Assembly (NCBI GenBank): GCA_002483465.1
Contig: DLHX01000012.1
Coordinates: 124,001 to 188,000, forward strand
Origin: Micavibrio sp. UBA7657
Lineage (GTDB): Bacteria; Pseudomonadota; Alphaproteobacteria; Micavibrionales; Micavibrionaceae
Direction: 5' to 3'
Length of the DNA: 64,000 nt
The translations under genes were made by a program, and so were the position numbers. Every line of letters starts with the position of its first letter. The first letter of the stretch is position 1. The notes under the pieces are model-generated. The model saw only the letters and a list, made by a program, of their open reading frames with translations, searched no databases and had not been told where the DNA came from. Positions 53,476 to 60,863 of the stretch are shown here, in pieces.

Positions 53476-55299
53476 TCAGCTTCTTTCGCCAGCCTTCAGT
53501 TCCACCATGGTTCTCAGTCTTTGCTCGTCATCCTCGCTCGACATCTGAAAGGCCTGTTTCCAGCCGCTCCGCACTTCCTGTTTCAGAGCTTCGCCTTCGT
53601 AATCCCGGTACAGGGCCAGCCATGTCTGGGCCACAGACCCGGGATCTGCGCGTGGACCCGCGAAAGTCGCGAGACGATAGACAGATTCGTTAAGGATGTC
53701 ACTTAATTCTTTCGCAAGCCCTTGTGATTCCAGATGGTTCTGAAGACCCTCGCCGTCAAGGTCTGGGTTATGGGAAAATGCGCCTAAAAGCACCTGCCGG
53801 ATCCGGTCGCAGGCGGGGTTCCGGAAATCGAATTGGCCGAGCGGCTGCTCGATGGCCTCGTAGATATGGGGGTGGTTGATGATGGCGGCCAGCAGGCTGC
53901 GCTCATCTTTCTGCCGGACGGCGCCGGGTGCCTGCGGGCGCATGCCAGGCCGGACGGGTTTATTGAAATCGCGCGGACCGGCGGCGCGGGAGCGATTGAA
54001 GAACACCTCCCCGACTTTGCGGCGCAGATGCTCCTGGTAATGACGCTGGACCTCGCCATCGGAAATTGTCCTGATTGAATTCTCGAGCGCCTTGACCACG
54101 CCAGCGCGGCTCTCGGGCGAGTCAAAATTCCTGCCGCCCGTATGCGCAAGCCAGAGGAAATCAAAAAGCGGAATGGCAGTGTCTAAAATATTCTGGAACG
54201 CCTTCGCGCCGCCCGCCTTGATGAGAGTGTCAGGGTCTTCGCCTTCCGGCATGAATGCGAAACGCGCGGAGTGATACGGTTTCAGGAGCGGCAGAATTCT
54301 TTCGCACGCACGCACCGCCGCACCGCGCCCGGCATTGTCGCCATCGAAACACAGCACCGGTATTTTTTCTTCCGCGACAATCATCGACCAGAGCATAACG
54401 ATCTGGTCTTCGGTCAGCGCGGTGCCCATCGGCGCGACGGCGCCTTTAAATCCCGCCTGATGGCAGGCGATGACATCCATATAGCCTTCCGTAACCAGCA
54501 CGGTTGCGCCGTCCCGCGCCGCCTGCCGCGCGAAGCTCTGGCCGTAAAGCGTGCGGGATTTGTCGAACAGCGGCGTGTCGGACGAGTTCATATATTTGGC
54601 GGGTTTGTAATCGCCCTTATCAGGTTCGCGCATGTGATCGGGAAGAATTCTGCCACCGAAGGCAACGATGCGCCCGCGCCGATCACCGACCGGGAACATG
54701 ACGCGCTCGCGGAAAAAGGCGTAAGGCGGTTCGCCGTCTTTTTTCCTGACGAGGCCCGCTTCGAAAATCTGTTCGTCGGTGAATTTTTCGGCGAGCAGGA
54801 ATTTCCTGAGCGCCTGCCTGTCCGGCGGCGCGTAGCCAATGCGGAAAGATTGAATCGTTTCTTTCGACAGGCCCCTGCCCGTCAGATAATTCAGGATTTC
54901 CTTGTTGGCGGGCGCGAAGAGTTGTTCCTCCATCCAGCGCGTCGCGGAATCGATCAGAGCATGGAGGTCGCGGGCTTTTTCCGCTTTCTGGATGTCCTGC
55001 GGGCTGGGTTTTGGGACCTGGAGCCCCGCCTGCCCGGCCAGAGATTCCACCGCCTCGATGAAAGAAAGATTCTCGTAACGCATCACGAATCCGATGACAT
55101 CGCCATGCGCGCCGCAGCCGAAACAATGGAAAAACTGCTTGTCGTCGTTGACGGTGAAGCTCGGGCTTTTTTCCTTGTGAAACGGACAGCATCCTTTATA
55201 TTCCCGCCCGGCCCGGGTCAGGCGGACGCGTTTTCCGATGACATCGGAAAGCGACAGCCGGGAGCGGATATCGTCGAGAAAACGCGGGGGAATCGTCAT
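53476..55299 (-). CDS. dnaG: DNA primase DnaG
   Basis: Makes RNA primers for replication. The 607 residues carry the zinc module C38-H41-C59-C62 (CPFH and CFGC), the TOPRIM core (VLVTEGYMDVIACHQAG, PVLCFDGDNAGRGAAVR, PEGEDPDTLIKAGG) and a DnaB-interacting C-terminal domain. Start MTIPPRFLDDIRSRLSLSDV. Upstream of rpoD on the same strand with 79 bp between. Confidence 0.97.
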   Translation of the reverse strand: MTIPPRFLDDIRSRLSLSDVIGKRVRLTRAGREYKGCCPFHKEKSPSFTVNDDKQFFHCFGCGAHGDVIGFVMRYENLSFIEAVESLAGQAGLQVPKPSPQDIQKAEKARDLHALIDSATRWMEEQLFAPANKEILNYLTGRGLSKETIQSFRIGYAPPDRQALRKFLLAEKFTDEQIFEAGLVRKKDGEPPYAFFRERVMFPVGDRRGRIVAFGGRILPDHMREPDKGDYKPAKYMNSSDTPLFDKSRTLYGQSFARQAARDGATVLVTEGYMDVIACHQAGFKGAVAPMGTALTEDQIVMLWSMIVAEEKIPVLCFDGDNAGRGAAVRACERILPLLKPYHSARFAFMPEGEDPDTLIKAGGAKAFQNILDTAIPLFDFLWLAHTGGRNFDSPESRAGVVKALENSIRTISDGEVQRHYQEHLRRKVGEVFFNRSRAAGPRDFNKPVRPGMRPQAPGAVRQKDERSLLAAIINHPHIYEAIEQPLGQFDFRNPACDRIRQVLLGAFSHNPDLDGEGLQNHLESQGLAKELSDILNESVYRLATFAGPRADPGSVAQTWLALYRDYEGEALKQEVRSGWKQAFQMSSEDDEQRLRTMVELKAGERS

Positions 55300-55335
55300 A
55301 GGGAATTCATAGCACGGCCACTACCCTACGGAAAA

Positions 55336-55351
55336 TGTTTCACGTGGAACA
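55336..55351. promoter_or_regulatory. parS-like centromere site
   Basis: TGTTTCACGTGGAACA is a 16-base palindrome-like ParB binding site: read on the other strand it is TGTTCCACGTGAAACA, one base from the Bacillus consensus TGTTTCACGTGAAACA and within the usual NCACGTG core variation. It lies 37 bp upstream of dnaG. No other exact copy was found in the window. ParB-bound parS sites cluster near the replication origin. Confidence 0.7.
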
Positions 55352-55447
55352 TTAGGGGAACGTCCAGAAAACTTGCAAAGTGCACAAAAAAGGTATATAT
55401 ATCTATTAATAATTCGTTAAAAAAGAGAACCAAACGGCGACTGAAAC

Positions 55448-55579
55448 ATGCCCAAGATCTTTACACAGAACAAGAAATTCAACGTTATCGTGTACGGAGA
55501 ACAATGCACAGCTTCCTCCTGGCAGGAGATGATGCAGGCCTGTTTCGGCTATATGAGGAAAGTCCTTAAATCGTCCTGA
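55448..55579 (+). CDS. Possible 43-residue small protein
   Basis: A short frame MPKIFTQNKKFNVIVYGEQC... ending in a basic segment (YMRKVLKSS). No clear ribosome site and no family; listed because it precedes the better-supported small gene at 55688 in the otherwise gene-free 55300-55878 stretch. Confidence 0.3.
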   Translation: MPKIFTQNKKFNVIVYGEQCTASSWQEMMQACFGYMRKVLKSS

Positions 55580-55629
55580 TGGAAATCAGCGACGATTTTG
55601 TGTATTAAAGGCCAGAATAAAGCCGCCAT

Positions 55630-55647
55630 TTGGCATAATACTTGCAA
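55630..55647 (+). promoter_or_regulatory. Sigma-54 (-24/-12) promoter
   Basis: TTGGCATAATACTTGCAA: GG at 55632-55633 and GC at 55644-55645 are separated by exactly 10 bases, and both flanks (TTGGCA and TTGCAA) match the RpoN consensus TTGGCACGN4TTGCA. A transcript would start near 55657, about 30 bases before the ATG of the small gene at 55688. It is the only such element noticed in the window. Confidence 0.65.
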
Positions 55648-55687
55648 CTTTAGCCTCTAACAGACGTTAGTAGAGGAAAGGTGAAAA

Positions 55688-55804
55688 ATGACAAACGCTT
55701 ACGATAAAGACCTGAACGTAAATATGATGAACGACGAAGATCGTTGCTTCAAGCCGGTCACGTTTAAATCCATTGTTTGTGCGTTCAAAAGCCTTTTTAA
55801 ATAG
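55688..55804 (+). CDS. Sigma-54-linked small peptide (38 aa)
   Basis: A 38-residue protein MTNAYDKDLNVNMMNDEDRC... with an acidic first half and a basic, hydrophobic end (IVCAFKSLFK), two cysteines, no signal peptide. AGAGGAAAGGTG precedes the ATG at good spacing, a sigma-54 promoter lies about 40 bases further up, and a strong terminator follows 20 bases after the stop, so promoter, ribosome site, gene and terminator form a complete unit. No family recognised. Confidence 0.6.
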   Translation: MTNAYDKDLNVNMMNDEDRCFKPVTFKSIVCAFKSLFK

Positions 55805-55822
55805 ACATCGCTGACACATGGT

Positions 55823-55860
55823 AAAAAAGCCCGCCCCCTCATAAGGGGCGGTTTTTTATT
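55823..55860 (+). terminator. Rho-independent terminator of the 38-aa gene
   Basis: CCGCCCC (55831-55837) pairs with GGGGCGG (55845-55851) around CTCATAA, followed by TTTTTT. An A-run precedes, so it may also serve the minus-strand gene ending at 55879. Confidence 0.85.
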
Positions 55861-55878
55861 TGGGTACTTCAAAGATGA

Positions 55879-56847
55879 TTACGACGGCGGGTTGAATTCT
55901 AATGCACTTGTATTCGGCAAAGCACATTCCCCATATTTCAAAATAGTTCTTTCATCATTTTGCAAACGCGCGTCCATGATTTTTTGTTTTTGTTCGGGTG
56001 AGGACGCCCCTCTTACATAGGGACTCCAGAAGAACACGCCCGTACGCCTGACTTTAAAATGGCCGCGAACAAGAGCTGCCGCCATGGACTCGGAAGCTTC
56101 TTTTTCCGATATACCCGGGCTTTCTTTCAAAAGCCTCGATACATCAAACTGAATGTCATGCATTGAAAGAATATCGGGCTGACCGTTTTTCCTTCTTTTT
56201 ATATTCAGCCTGGAATAATTTTCCTCCGGCTCCATAGGCTGAATAATGTTCGATCTGCTATTCAATAAAAGCAAAACACTCATCACGATACGGCACATGG
56301 AATTCCTGGTGTTTTCGGCTACGTGCACAAATTCCACAGGCCCATTCAAGGGATTAAAAAATTTAAAACCTTCTTCTGATATTAAATAATGATTTTTGCC
56401 TTTCATATACATCGGCAGATGATTAAGATTACTGATAGATCCTACATTTTTTAAAGAAATTCCCCCCGGAACTGCTTCAAGAAGCCAGCCAAACCTCTCC
56501 ATATCACCCGGAGTAGAATACTCAATCCATGTTTTGGGAAAAGGAAGTTTGGCAAATTTGTAAGCGCCCAAAAGAGTTTCTGTCGGCGTTCGATCCATTT
56601 TAGCAACAGCGGCCCCTACACGATGATCAAGCGCGAACCGCATTGAAGAAGACAAATGAGACGAAATATCTGTAATGTCCTGATATAGCGGCATAACCTG
56701 AGCAGCAAACATAAGTGCAACCTCAGGATTGATCTGCGCAGCAGGGCTTTGGAAAATGGATTTTGCCCTGCCGCGAAAGAAATCCGCACGATTTTTATTC
56801 ATGGCATGGGCTGTATTTAAAATATTCTGAGCAAGTGACTGATACAT
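55879..56847 (-). CDS. Hypothetical protein (322 aa), AT-rich
   Basis: I do not recognise a family. The 322 residues start MYQSLAQNILNTAHAMNKNR, with a C-terminal motif ALVRGHFKVRRTGVFFWSPY that I have a general sense of from uncharacterised alphaproteobacterial proteins. The gene is visibly richer in A and T than its neighbours, which suggests transfer. Start 56847 has GGAG 6 bases upstream and is preferred over an earlier in-frame ATG. Confidence 0.65.
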   Translation of the reverse strand: MYQSLAQNILNTAHAMNKNRADFFRGRAKSIFQSPAAQINPEVALMFAAQVMPLYQDITDISSHLSSSMRFALDHRVGAAVAKMDRTPTETLLGAYKFAKLPFPKTWIEYSTPGDMERFGWLLEAVPGGISLKNVGSISNLNHLPMYMKGKNHYLISEEGFKFFNPLNGPVEFVHVAENTRNSMCRIVMSVLLLLNSRSNIIQPMEPEENYSRLNIKRRKNGQPDILSMHDIQFDVSRLLKESPGISEKEASESMAAALVRGHFKVRRTGVFFWSPYVRGASSPEQKQKIMDARLQNDERTILKYGECALPNTSALEFNPPS

Positions 56848-56942
56848 TAAAAACTCCAGAAAACAGAAAAACCCCTGTAAAACTGAACTGGTTTTACACA
56901 CAATTAGTTTTTATGTCAACTTGGTGCACGGAATGCGACAAA

Positions 56943-56981
56943 TGGATTGCTTCGTCAGCCTGTTGGCTTCCTCGCAATGAC
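56943..56981. repeat. Half copy of the CGTCATTGCGAGG repeat
   Basis: TGGATTGCTTCGTCAGCC...CCTCGCAATGAC matches the right arm of the elements at 9656 and 58264; the left arm is missing. It lies between the 322-aa gene and the lipase gene. Confidence 0.7.
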
Positions 56982-56988
56982 AATGGCG

Positions 56989-58224
56989 TCAGCCCTGCCC
57001 TTGCGTCAGCCCTGATGTCGACCACATGGCGATGTAAAAGAGGCCAGCGAGGAACGCGCCCGCGACGACAATGCCGAGAACGAGGCGCACGACAAACGAG
57101 AAATATTTCTGGAATTTCGTTTTCTGATACGGCGTGTATTTCCACGACGAAGACGAAGTTGCGGGGGGCTCCATGAACACATCCATATATTTATCGCCGA
57201 GATGCGCGAGGCCGGAGCGCATGAAATACATCGAGAATAAAATATACATCAATGAGGGCAGGATAATGCTTTTGAGGGCGGGTATGTTCTTGCCGATCCA
57301 GGCAAACGTGCGGCGCATGTTGTAGTAGAATTTTTCGGTAGAGTCGCTGTGGGGCCCGAGCGCCTGGATTTTTTCCTCTTCCATGAAGTTCAAAAGGAAA
57401 TCCATGTCCATGTTGGAATTTTTTTCGCGGATGTCCCTCGCCTCTTCGCCGTGATGCACGGCGCCGGTGTAATCGATGTAGATCAGTTTTCCGACGGTGC
57501 GGTATCCGAGGAAACTGAACGGCACCTTGCAGACGATGTCGCGCTGGTTGACGACGGAGTATGTAATGTCGGCCAGCGTTTTGCCGGAACCTTTGATGGT
57601 GGCTTTTGAGTAGCGGTCTGCCGTGCCGAGGAAGCAGGCTTTCGGCGCGCCGAAGGTGACGACGGAATTGACCGGGAAATCGCGGGCAAGACCCAGCGCC
57701 GCCATGTGCGCGATGCCGCCGCCCAGCGAATGGCCGCAGAGCGTCACGGATTCAACATCAGCGGGAAGCGAAGCGAGCCATTTGCGGACTTGCCCGCGCA
57801 CGCTGAACCACGCCGTGCCGAAACCGAAATGGCGGATGGGCCAGTAGAACGGGATGAGGAGAAAATCATAAATCCAGTCGAGCGGACTGGAGGAGCCGCG
57901 GAAGGCGATGGAGGCTGTTTTGTCTTTGAGGCAGGCGATGGCCTGCGTACCGGTGAGGCGTGTTTGTATTTTTTGAACGTGCGTGAATTCCGCGCCTTTG
58001 AGCTCTTCGGCCAGGTGATCGAGCGGATCGTAGACGACAAAACTGAACTGCAGGGCTTTGCGGACGATTTCGAGTTCGGCGTTGTTCGCGTTGGCAAGCA
58101 CATTTGCGCGGAGGATTTGTTCCGCCGCCGGCGTTTCGAATATCTCGACGGGCGGAACGATGTCGGTGGCCTTCAGTGGGCGGTTTGGAAGGTCCGGTAG
58201 TGACGGGGCTTTTAAAATTTTCAT
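56989..58224 (-). CDS. Class 3 lipase-like protein with C-terminal membrane helices
   Basis: A 411-residue alpha/beta hydrolase: the Lipase_3 nucleophile elbow VTLCGHSLGGGIAHMAALGL (Ser166), with FRGSSSPLDWIYDFLL preceding as the oxyanion region, VNQRDIVCKVPF supplying a likely Asp and AVHHGEEARD the His. Two or more hydrophobic helices near the C-terminus (VVRLVLGIVVAGAFLAGLFY) anchor it. Lipase or esterase substrate unknown. Confidence 0.82.
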   Translation of the reverse strand: MKILKAPSLPDLPNRPLKATDIVPPVEIFETPAAEQILRANVLANANNAELEIVRKALQFSFVVYDPLDHLAEELKGAEFTHVQKIQTRLTGTQAIACLKDKTASIAFRGSSSPLDWIYDFLLIPFYWPIRHFGFGTAWFSVRGQVRKWLASLPADVESVTLCGHSLGGGIAHMAALGLARDFPVNSVVTFGAPKACFLGTADRYSKATIKGSGKTLADITYSVVNQRDIVCKVPFSFLGYRTVGKLIYIDYTGAVHHGEEARDIREKNSNMDMDFLLNFMEEEKIQALGPHSDSTEKFYYNMRRTFAWIGKNIPALKSIILPSLMYILFSMYFMRSGLAHLGDKYMDVFMEPPATSSSSWKYTPYQKTKFQKYFSFVVRLVLGIVVAGAFLAGLFYIAMWSTSGLTQGQG

Positions 58225-58263
58225 GAAAAGGAATATATTCGTAGCATATCATTTTATCAATGC

Positions 58264-58354
58264 CGTCATTGCGAGCGATAGCGAAGCAATCCAGTTCTGA
58301 AGATGGATTGCTTCGTCGGCCCTTAAAAAGAATAAGGGCCTCCTCGCAATGACG
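58264..58354. repeat. Palindromic repeat (CGTCATTGCGAGCG type)
   Basis: Starts CGTCATTGCGAGCGATAGCG with GAAGCAATCCA and ends TGGATTGCTTCG...CCTCGCAATGACG. Same family as 9656 and 56943. Between the lipase and the YqeY gene. Confidence 0.8.
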
Positions 58355-58364
58355 ACTGAGAGAT

Positions 58365-58817
58365 TTAGCCGAGCTTCTGCTTCACGACCGCACCGGCCTT
58401 GCCCATGTCGAGCTGGCCTGCGTACTGGGTCTTGAGAGCGCCCATGACCTTGCCCATGTCTTTCTGGCTGGCGGCACCGGTTTCGGCGATGAGCTTGACG
58501 ACGATGGCTTCGACCTCGGCATCGCTCTTCTGAGCAGGCATAAAGCGTTCGATGACGGCCACTTCGGCTTCCTCTTTCGTGGCGAGGTCCTCGCGCTTGT
58601 TGTCGCGGAAGATGGTGATGGATTCCCTGCGCTGCTTGATCATGCCCTGGAGCATGGAGAGGATGTCGGCATCTGTGACTTCTTTCCCAGACGGGCGCGC
58701 TTCGATGTCCTTTTGCTTGAGCCCGGCGTTGATAAGACGGATGGTGCCGACGGCAACCTGGTCCCCGCCTTTCATGGCGGTCTTGAGGGCGTCGTTGAAT
58801 TCTGTGCGTTTGCTCAC
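58365..58817 (-). CDS. GatB/YqeY domain protein
   Basis: A 150-residue protein of the YqeY family, related to the tail domain of GatB that grips tRNA in the amidotransferase. Landmarks DALKTAMKGGDQVAVGTIRL, SMLQGMIKQRRESI, EAEVAVIERFMPAQ and DMGKVMGALKTQYAGQLDMGK. Function unproven. Divergent from carA. Confidence 0.9.
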   Translation of the reverse strand: MSKRTEFNDALKTAMKGGDQVAVGTIRLINAGLKQKDIEARPSGKEVTDADILSMLQGMIKQRRESITIFRDNKREDLATKEEAEVAVIERFMPAQKSDAEVEAIVVKLIAETGAASQKDMGKVMGALKTQYAGQLDMGKAGAVVKQKLG

Positions 58818-58894
58818 GATTTTTCTTTCCTTTTAGAGTGAAAGTGATTATTAAATCTTTTTCTAGCGGCATCAAGCTAGAAAGACCAGCAACA

Positions 58895-60067
58895 ATGACA
58901 AGTTTAAAGGCCTCAAAACAACCCCGAAACGCGACCGGGGTGATTATTCTGGCTGACGGAAAAGTCATATGGGGCAAGGGTTTCGGGGCTCCGACCAAGG
59001 CTGTAGGCGAGATCTGTTTCAACACTTCGATCACCGGGTACCAGGAGATTCTTACCGACCCGAGCTACGCTGGCCAGATCATCAATTTTACATTCCCCCA
59101 TATCGGCAATGTCGGCACCAACGATGAAGACATCGAAACCGTGAACCCGGCCAGCCGGGGCCTGATCGTGCGCGAGGACATTACCAACCCCTCGAGCTGG
59201 CGCTCGCAGAAGCATTTCGATGTCTGGCTGAAGAGCTATAATTTACCCGGGATCTGCGATGTGGACACGCGCGCCCTCACCCGCCTGATCCGCGACGGCG
59301 GCGCGCCTGTGGGGATTATCTGCCATGCGCCGGACGGGAAATTCGACCTGAAGGCGCTCCATGAAGAGGCGAAGAGCTGGCCGGGGCTGGAAGGCATGGA
59401 CCTCGCGAAGGAGGTTTCCTGCACGCAGATGTATAAATGGGACGAGGCGCAGTGGGTGCTCGGCCAGGGCTACCAGAAACAGACGAACCCGAAATACAAG
59501 GTCGTGGCGGTCGATTACGGCGCGAAGCGGAATATCCTGAGATGCCTGGCGGCGGCTGGCTGCGAGGTTGTCGTGGTTCCGGGCAATTCAAGCGCCGAGG
59601 ATGTCATGAGCCACAAGCCGGACGGCGTGTTCCTCTCGAACGGTCCAGGCGACCCGGCGGCGACAGGCAAATATGCCGTGCCGATGATCAAGGCGCTTTT
59701 GGGCAAGAATATCCCGATTTTCGGGATTTGCTTAGGTCACCAGATGCTGGCGCTGGCTCTGGGTGGTGAAACGACGAAGATGAATCTGGGTCACCGCGGC
59801 GCGAACCAGCCGGTGAAAGATCTGACGACCGGCAAGGTGGAAATCACATCCCAGAACCATGGCTTCCACGTGATTTCTGAGTCGCTACCACAAGATGTGG
59901 AAGTGACCCATGTGAGCCTGTTCGATGGTTCAAACGAAGGTTTAAGAGTCAGAAACAAGCCTGTGTTTTCGGTGCAATATCACCCTGAGGCGTCACCCGG
60001 CCCGCAAGATAGTCATTACCTGTTCGAGCGTTTCGTGGATAATATCCGGAAAGCGAAGGCCGCTTGA
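58895..60067 (+). CDS. carA: Carbamoyl-phosphate synthase small subunit CarA
   Basis: Glutaminase subunit that feeds ammonia to CarB for arginine and pyrimidine synthesis. The 390 residues have the CPSase_sm N-terminus (GVIILADGKVIWGKGFG, ETCFNT-like CFNTSITGYQEILTDPSY) and the class I amidotransferase triad with Cys279 in GICLGHQM and the His/Glu in YHPEASPGP. ATG 58895 is preferred over an upstream start. Confidence 0.97.
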   Translation: MTSLKASKQPRNATGVIILADGKVIWGKGFGAPTKAVGEICFNTSITGYQEILTDPSYAGQIINFTFPHIGNVGTNDEDIETVNPASRGLIVREDITNPSSWRSQKHFDVWLKSYNLPGICDVDTRALTRLIRDGGAPVGIICHAPDGKFDLKALHEEAKSWPGLEGMDLAKEVSCTQMYKWDEAQWVLGQGYQKQTNPKYKVVAVDYGAKRNILRCLAAAGCEVVVVPGNSSAEDVMSHKPDGVFLSNGPGDPAATGKYAVPMIKALLGKNIPIFGICLGHQMLALALGGETTKMNLGHRGANQPVKDLTTGKVEITSQNHGFHVISESLPQDVEVTHVSLFDGSNEGLRVRNKPVFSVQYHPEASPGPQDSHYLFERFVDNIRKAKAA

Positions 60068-60091
60068 AAGTGTTAACCACATCACCTATGT

Positions 60092-60184
60092 CGTCATCCT
60101 CCGCGAAAGCGGAGGATCCATTTCTTCAGACTCACGGTGTATCCTCGTGGATCCATGGATTCCCCGCCTTCGCGGGGAATGACG
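60092..60184. repeat. Palindromic repeat (CGTCATCCTCCGCGAAAGCGG type)
   Basis: CGTCATCCTCCGCGAAAGCG at the left and CGCCTTCGCGGGGAATGACG at the right form inverted ends, each with an internal hairpin. Same overall design as 51-117. It lies between carA and the carbonic anhydrase gene and may form structure in a shared transcript. Confidence 0.8.
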
Positions 60185-60200
60185 TGTGGGAGAAGGCAGC

Positions 60201-60857
60201 ATGACGGAAACGCTGCTAAAAGGCTTCAAGGAATTCTGCGCTGACGCATATGATAGCGAGTCAAATGTCATGGGCAAGCTCGTCGAAGGAGGGCAGCACC
60301 CGGAATATTTCATCATCTCCTGCATCGATTCCCGCTCCAACCCCGGCACGATCTTCCGCCCCGCTCCCGGCACATTCATGGCTTATAAAGCCATAGGCGC
60401 GATTGTACGGCCCTATCAAAAAGGCACGGCGCTGGCAGCGGCGCTGCAATTCGCGCTTCATCATGTGAATGTGCGTAAAATCATCCTGCTCGGTCATACG
60501 CGCTGCGGCGCGATCAATGCGCTGGTCGACAATGTCGACGACCCGGATATCGCCGGCTTTATTGACGTCGCGCAAACAGCGCTTTCCAAGGCGAGGTCAG
60601 AATGCGGCCCTACGCCGGACCGCGAAGAATTACAGCACAGGGTGGAAGAGCAACTTGTGATGCTCAGCCTGAAAAACCTGGAGACTTACCCGAGCGTGGC
60701 GCCCCTGCTGGAGGACGGATCGCTTGAGATCGTACCGTGGCTGTTCGAACTTGAAACAGGGACTCTCAAAAAATTCGCCCCGGAAACGCAGACATTCTCG
60801 CCGGTGCCGGGACAAACTGAACATAAACATTACAGACGTACAACCGCCAGGAACTGA
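60201..60857 (+). CDS. Beta-class carbonic anhydrase
   Basis: Interconverts CO2 and bicarbonate with a zinc site. The 218 residues show C41-I-D43-S-R45 (CIDSRSNP) and H99-T-R-C102 (HTRCGAIN), the four zinc/dyad positions of the beta class. GAAGG precedes ATG 60201; an in-frame ATG 15 bases earlier is less well placed. It lies between carA and carB; bicarbonate is the substrate of CarB. Confidence 0.93.
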   Translation: MTETLLKGFKEFCADAYDSESNVMGKLVEGGQHPEYFIISCIDSRSNPGTIFRPAPGTFMAYKAIGAIVRPYQKGTALAAALQFALHHVNVRKIILLGHTRCGAINALVDNVDDPDIAGFIDVAQTALSKARSECGPTPDREELQHRVEEQLVMLSLKNLETYPSVAPLLEDGSLEIVPWLFELETGTLKKFAPETQTFSPVPGQTEHKHYRRTTARN

Positions 60858-60863
60858 GGAACA

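Noticed and set aside
54271..55569. 432-codon plus-strand frame opposite dnaG
   Set aside because: Antisense shadow of dnaG, no recognisable protein, and its end crosses the parS-like site and the small 55448 frame.
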